Assembly: GCF_003994475.1 (NCBI RefSeq)
Contig: NZ_RZNY01000003.1
Location: 124,001-188,000 of the forward strand
Length of the DNA stretch: 64,000 nt
Origin: Paenibacillus anaericanus
GTDB lineage: Bacteria > Bacillota > Bacilli > Paenibacillales > Paenibacillaceae
Direction: 5' to 3'
Under the pieces are notes generated by a model that saw only the letters and a list, made by a program, of their open reading frames with translations, did no database searches and had not been told where the DNA came from. Position numbers and translations under genes: made by a program. Below, piece after piece: positions 60,442-64,000 of the stretch (position 1 is the stretch's first letter; every line of letters begins with the position of its first letter).

Positions 60442-61176
60442 ATTGACTTCCTCCTTCACGACAGTACCTTCATTATGATTAAAGCTTGAACGGACAACAA
60501 GACGAACTTGATTGTGCTTCGCATATTCTACAGCACGCGGATGCAACACTGCTGCCCCTAAATTAGCCAATTCCAGCATTTCATCGTAAGATATTTCCTT
60601 CAGCTTACGTGCATTCTTGACGATCCGCGGGTCGGTGGAATAGATTCCATCAACATCTGTATAAATTTCACAATAGTCTGCAGAAATTGCTGCCGCTAAA
60701 GCTACTGCGGTTGTATCAGAACCACCACGACCAAACGTCGTAATTTCTCCATCTTCCGTCATCCCTTGGAAGCCTGCAACGATGACGATATTGTTCTCGT
60801 TTAGAGCCTGCTGGACCCGCTCTGGATGAATATCCGTAATTCGCGCTTTACCATGTACAGGTTCAGTACGGAACCCAGCCTGCCATCCCGTATATGAAAT
60901 TGCGCTGCGTCCGAGCGCGTGAATTGCAATCGATAGTAAAGCAACAGATATTTGCTCACCCGTTGTCATCAACATATCCATTTCACGTAATGGCGGCTGT
61001 TCGTTGAGCAATTTCGCCTGATCAATCAAATCATCTGTCGTGTCTCCCATCGCAGAAACAACAACGACAACTTTATGTCCTTCATCTTGTTTCTCTACGA
61101 CACGTTTTGCGACACGCATCATCCGTTCTGTATCCCCTACGGAGCTTCCTCCGAATTTCATAACATATAAAGCCAA
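59923..61176 (-). CDS. lysC: Aspartate kinase (alpha chain)
   Basis: This 417-residue kinase starts the lysine, methionine and threonine pathway. The catalytic KFGGSSVGD is at 7-15, FGRGGSDTTAVALA near 148-161 and YTDVDGIYSTDPR near 173-185. Two ACT domains (about 265-410) bind the allosteric amino acid. The start is TTG 61176, with GGGGAGGG 7 nt upstream. A strong internal start at 60441 would yield the beta chain, as known for B. subtilis aspartokinase II. No lysine riboswitch was found in the leader. Confidence 0.95.
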   Translation of the reverse strand: MALYVMKFGGSSVGDTERMMRVAKRVVEKQDEGHKVVVVVSAMGDTTDDLIDQAKLLNEQPPLREMDMLMTTGEQISVALLSIAIHALGRSAISYTGWQAGFRTEPVHGKARITDIHPERVQQALNENNIVIVAGFQGMTEDGEITTFGRGGSDTTAVALAAAISADYCEIYTDVDGIYSTDPRIVKNARKLKEISYDEMLELANLGAAVLHPRAVEYAKHNQVRLVVRSSFNHNEGTVVKEEVNMEQGVVVSGIAYDKNVARISILGVSHIPGVLAKVFGSLADVKIDVDIIVQSGVQDGKADFSFTVGLSDRENAINVINGIRGEVPFEDITSEEGLVKVSIVGAGMVSHPGVAAQMFDVISKQDVNIKMVSTSEIKCSCVIDGSKLNEVVKALHTAYGLDTKEQVSVGGPEDRR

Positions 61177-61208
61177 ATCAGACCCTCCCCAATGTGATCT
61201 TCCTTAAT

Positions 61209-61398
61209 CTATATAAGTTTAACTATCGATTGTGATAAAGCTACGAGTACGAAATGTTCTTACAATCGCTGTTGTCCCCGAATTTCTTTATTTATTTTTT
61301 AAATGGTTGAAATTCGGGGACAAAGGCGACCGCTTCGCTTTTTCAGAATCATTTCGCTCTCTCCGCTATATCATTGTTCTTTAATTTAACTTATATAG
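61209..61398. repeat. MITE-like palindromic repeat, family A copy 2
   Basis: This 190-bp element has terminal inverted repeats CTATATAAGTT (61209-61219 and the complement ending at 61398). A perfect 15-bp internal hairpin is formed by TTGTCCCCGAATTTC (61272-61286) and GAAATTCGGGGACAA (61309-61323). It is homologous in inverse orientation to 1862-2084. It fills most of the 346-nt gap between lysC and efp; the rest is the efp terminator. No open frame of note lies in it. Confidence 0.75.
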
Positions 61399-61450
61399 TA
61401 CTCATTTCATTCCTACTATCGGTAACGCTTTAAACCAGTATAATACGAAT

Positions 61451-61486
61451 AAAAAAATTCCTCCACCTATTAAAGATGGAGGAGAA
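61451..61486 (-). terminator. Terminator of efp
   Basis: TCCTCCA and TGGAGGA pair and are followed by ATTTTTTT on the minus strand, after the efp stop. Confidence 0.85.
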
Positions 61487-61522
61487 AGCTTTTTTGTAGA
61501 GATACTGTGACTTATTTCCCCA

Positions 61523-62080
61523 CTACGCGCGGGAAATATATTTACCTTCACGTGTATCGATCAACAATACATCATCCTCATTAATGAATAGAGGTACTTG
61601 AACGTTGTGGCCAGTCTCAAGTTTGGCATTCTTAGTTGCACCAGTAGCCGTATTTCCTTTAATTCCTGGTTCGGTTTCTACAACGCGTAGTTCAACGCTG
61701 TTTGGCAAATTAATACCCAAGATTTCGCCTTGGTAACTGATGATCTTTACATTCATATTCTCTCTTAGGAAATTAAGTTCCCACTTCAATTGATCAGAAG
61801 TCAAAGTAAACTGATCATAAGTTTCATTATCCATGAAAGAATGTTCTTGACCGCTAGCGTACAAGTACTGTACATCGCGGTTTTCAATAATAGCTCGTCC
61901 GATGGTTTCACCGGCACGGAACGTCTTCTCAACGGTATTTCCGTTACGAAGATTTTTCAATTTGGAACGGACAAATGCTGCGCCCTTCCCTGGTTTAACG
62001 TGCTGAAAGTCAAGCACCGTATAAATATCTCCGTCTACTTCGACGGTCAAGCCTGTTTTAAAATCATTTACTGAAATCAA
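61523..62080 (-). CDS. efp: Translation elongation factor P
   Basis: This 185-residue factor relieves ribosome stalling at consecutive prolines. Its three-domain beta structure starts [17 protein letters not shown], and the modification loop KPGKGAAFV is at about 29-37, with K32 the modified residue in B. subtilis. Length is the same as the B. subtilis protein. The start is TTG 62080, with AAGGAGG about 8 nt upstream and exact N-terminal alignment. The longer reading to 62110 is rejected. Confidence 0.97.
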   Translation of the reverse strand: MISVNDFKTGLTVEVDGDIYTVLDFQHVKPGKGAAFVRSKLKNLRNGNTVEKTFRAGETIGRAIIENRDVQYLYASGQEHSFMDNETYDQFTLTSDQLKWELNFLRENMNVKIISYQGEILGINLPNSVELRVVETEPGIKGNTATGATKNAKLETGHNVQVPLFINEDDVLLIDTREGKYISRA

Positions 62081-62143
62081 TAAGAGAACCTCCTTGGGTA
62101 AAGTTAACACCAGTTTTTTAATTAATAAAATATATCATAACTT

Positions 62144-63217
62144 CTAGGCAATAACGGTAAAATCCTTTGTCGATTCAGTAAGACGGCGAATACCGTTCTC
62201 TGTAATGACAACATCATCTTCAATCCGGACGCCGCCAAATCCCGGCAGGTAAATGCCCGGCTCCACTGTCACGACCATCCCTGGTTGAAGAACCGTATCG
62301 CTAAGTTTGGATAACCTAGGTGCTTCGTGTACTTCCATGCCTAGGCCGTGACCCGTACTGTGACCAAATTGATCACCATAGCCATATCGGGTAATAACAT
62401 CACGAGCTAGAGCATCAGCCTCTCTTCCTGTCATACCAGGACGAAGAAACTCAAGTGTGTGTAGTTGTGCTTCCAACACAATGTCGTAAATTTCGCGGTG
62501 CTTGTCATTTGGAGTTCCCAGAACAACCGTACGGGTAATGTCTGAACAATAGCCATTCAAGAGAGCACCGAAATCCATTTTCACAAATTCGTTACCTTTG
62601 ATAACTCGTTCACTCGCCACCCCGTGAGGAAGGGCAGAGCGTTCCCCAGATGCTATAATCGTCTCAAAAGAACTTGAAGTGGCTCCATTCTTACGCATGA
62701 ACACTTCCAATTCAAGCGCCATATCCAATTCCGTAACGCCAGGTCTAAGTACTCCCAACATATGATGGAACGTGCGGTCAGCAAGATCTGCCGCCTGCTT
62801 CATAATAGCTAACTCTTCCTCATCCTTAAACACTCGCAAATCTTCCACGAGTCCAGCTACAGGAATAAGCTGACAAGGACTTAATGCAGTCTCATAGCTC
62901 CGATATGTAGAGTACACAACATTCTCTTCCTCGAAACCAAGCCGACTGATTTGCCCTGCCTGTAACAGTTCCTTTAGTGTATCCGTAACGGAAGCAGCGT
63001 GCTCAACAATCTCAAAACCTACAGCCTGTTCGGACGCTTGTACCATATATCGGAAATCTGTTAACAAATAGGCTCTCTGTCCCGTAATCAGAACATATCC
63101 TGAACTCCCAGTAAACCCCGTCAAATAGCGGCGGTTAACCTCTCCAGTAATCAATATGGCCTCCAAATTTTGAAGCTCAAGAGCTTCCCGAAGCCGAATA
63201 ACACGAGTGTTCGCCAT
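62144..63217 (-). CDS. yqhT: Xaa-Pro peptidase, M24 family (YqhT-like)
   Basis: This 357-residue metallopeptidase has an N-terminal creatinase-like domain (about 1-125) and a pita-bread catalytic domain. Metal ligands lie in KMDFGALLNGYCSDITRT (about 213-230), the HSTGHGLGMEVHE stretch (about 283-295) and VEPGIYLPG (about 315-323) with E near 332. It removes residues from peptides with proline in second position; in this position next to efp it is B. subtilis YqhT. ATG 63217 has AAAAGGGGCG upstream. Confidence 0.93.
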   Translation of the reverse strand: MANTRVIRLREALELQNLEAILITGEVNRRYLTGFTGSSGYVLITGQRAYLLTDFRYMVQASEQAVGFEIVEHAASVTDTLKELLQAGQISRLGFEEENVVYSTYRSYETALSPCQLIPVAGLVEDLRVFKDEEELAIMKQAADLADRTFHHMLGVLRPGVTELDMALELEVFMRKNGATSSSFETIIASGERSALPHGVASERVIKGNEFVKMDFGALLNGYCSDITRTVVLGTPNDKHREIYDIVLEAQLHTLEFLRPGMTGREADALARDVITRYGYGDQFGHSTGHGLGMEVHEAPRLSKLSDTVLQPGMVVTVEPGIYLPGFGGVRIEDDVVITENGIRRLTESTKDFTVIA

Positions 63218-63324
63218 TATGTGCGCCCCTTTTCAGTCCGTTCATTGCTTAGCACATCTATGATGTGAATTAACCAAAAGTAATTTTAACATAAAAAAGG
63301 GCTAATTGAGAAGCTTTTTTGTCC

Positions 63325-63819
63325 CTACTGATATGCCTTCTCCGGTTCTCGTTGCCGTTCGTCATTGTATTCCACAGCCACCGTATAGCCGATAAATAAT
63401 CCCCATAGTAAATAAAGGCAAAACTCACTGATAAAGGTGTTAATTGATAGTTCGCGAAAAGGAATCGTCATATGTGTCATAGGACCAATAACCAGAAATA
63501 TAATGATCCACCATACGATCCCATAAACGAGCCCTGGAATAGGTCCCTTCAGCTTTCGGAGAAACAACGTATACAAGGTTGTCACGATAATTGAGAACAC
63601 GATAAAAGATAACCAACCAACATAGTACCCTAGCTGACTATTCAGAAAGTTATGTTTAAAAAATGGCTCCAACAAGTATCCTGGGAGCACAGTAGTAAAG
63701 CTCATATAATAAAACAAGCCCTTAATTCCTCCCCATATGAATCCCGCAAAAAAACCAATGTTCAGAGCAAATAACCAGACATTCGTGACCTTCTTTTTGT
63801 TTTGATGATGTTGATTCAT
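63325..63819 (-). CDS. yqhR: YqhR-like four-helix membrane protein
   Basis: This 164-residue protein has four hydrophobic segments (about 14-38, 62-84, 95-112 and 128-150). A basic N-terminus (MNQHHQNKKK) and a charged tail (NDERQREPEK) flank them. YqhR-type motifs are GFFAGFIWGGIKGLFYYMSFT and FLVIGPMTHM. The function is unknown. The start has GGAGAAACG upstream. The 107-nt gap to the peptidase gene carries only a weak A/T-flanked hairpin near 63293-63320. Confidence 0.8.
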   Translation of the reverse strand: MNQHHQNKKKVTNVWLFALNIGFFAGFIWGGIKGLFYYMSFTTVLPGYLLEPFFKHNFLNSQLGYYVGWLSFIVFSIIVTTLYTLFLRKLKGPIPGLVYGIVWWIIIFLVIGPMTHMTIPFRELSINTFISEFCLYLLWGLFIGYTVAVEYNDERQREPEKAYQ

Positions 63820-63956
63820 ATTTCGTTTCTCCTTTGGAATTGATCTATATCAAATTCGCAATTAGTATGACCATTTTTAATAAGACTAAACAAACTAGAA
63901 TTTGCTACGAAAATTCGCTACAATGGATCTATTAACAGTTAGGGAAGGTGAAATTT

Positions 63957-64000
63957 TTGCCTCAAGAATCTAAACCAGCAATTTACGGTGGTCAAGCCGT
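63957..64000 (+). CDS. Start of a gene, possibly DegT/DnrJ-type aminotransferase (runs off the window)
   Basis: A TTG at 63957 has AAGGTGA 5 nt upstream and opens a frame whose first 14 residues read MPQESKPAIYGGQA. The short PAI.GG motif followed by a small residue resembles the start of DegT/DnrJ/EryC1/StrS aminotransferases. Only 44 nt are in the window, so the assignment is weak. It is divergent from yqhR, with 137 nt between them. Confidence 0.4.
   Translation, partial: MPQESKPAIYGGQA

Noticed and set aside
61177..61522. Lysine riboswitch upstream of lysC
   Set aside because: None of the conserved L-box blocks is visible; the gap is filled by repeat family A and the efp terminator.
1..64000. 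CRISPR array, tRNA, rRNA, intact insertion sequence or prophage
   Set aside because: No regularly spaced repeats, tRNA-like cloverleaf with CCA end, rRNA segment, transposase or phage structural gene was recognised anywhere in the window.

Overview
The window reads as a chromosomal segment of a spore-forming Firmicute, most probably Paenibacillus or a close relative. It carries the Bacillus-type sporulation genes spo0A, spoIIA (spoIIAA-spoIIAB-sigF), spoIIM, spoIVB, spoIIIAA-AH and part of spoVA, in an order that follows the B. subtilis region from yqhR back to scpB. Features that differ from B. subtilis and fit Paenibacillus are a lipB-type octanoyltransferase, an amaP/DUF2273/Asp23 group upstream of nusB, a split spoVA operon and several palindromic intergenic repeats. 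The genus call is inference from gene order and protein similarity as I remember them; no search was run.

Layout from left to right, with nearly everything on the minus strand so that operons read right to left. (1) 1-6530: chromosome segregation (DUF2953 fragment, scpB, scpA) and the riboflavin operon ribD-ribE-ribBA-ribH behind an FMN riboswitch. (2) 6560-9100: a plus-strand V4R-domain gene with a Fur-like box, then ppiB and lysA. (3) 9200-19700: spoVAF/AB/AA, sigF, spoIIAB, spoIIAA, dacF, nucleoside salvage (pdp, punA, deoB), xerD and yqzK. (4) 19900-25620: fur, spoIIM, an EndoQ-like nuclease (yqxK), nudF, a small mciZ-like gene and a TPR gene on the plus strand, a yqjE-type peptidase and a prli42-like micro-gene. 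(5) 25620-31300: lipB with a branched-chain 2-oxoacid dehydrogenase complex. (6) 31550-35060: DUF2627 followed by an AT-rich accessory stretch with a VOC protein, two small hypotheticals, a gene remnant and an ABC-F ATPase. (7) 35190-47290: spo0A, spoIVB, recN, argR, a conserved unknown, a TlyA-like methyltransferase, dxs, ispA, xseB, xseA, folD, nusB. (8) 47660-57230: DUF2273, amaP, asp23, accC, accB, spoIIIAH-AA, yqhV. (9) 57390-64000: glgD, glgC, lysC, efp, a Xaa-Pro peptidase, yqhR, and the first codons of a plus-strand gene that may be a DegT/DnrJ aminotransferase.

The sporulation genes cover the regulatory sequence: Spo0A switches on spoIIA (a sigma-H-type promoter is visible), sigma-F starts the forespore programme, SpoIIM and the SpoIIIA channel act during and after engulfment (sigma-E-type promoters are visible), SpoIVB signals to the mother cell, and SpoVA proteins act late in the forespore (a sigma-G-type promoter is visible). 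An MciZ-like FtsZ inhibitor sits in the same neighbourhood.

No clearly new multi-gene system was found. The most interesting items are a LexA-like box between the -35 and -10 of the unknown-argR-recN operon, three or four families of palindromic repeats with signs of module exchange, a tandem-hairpin region before nusB, an FMN riboswitch with an unusually long expression platform holding a 38-codon ORF, a Fur-box-controlled V4R gene, and several micro-genes. No tRNA, rRNA, CRISPR array, intact insertion sequence or prophage was seen.
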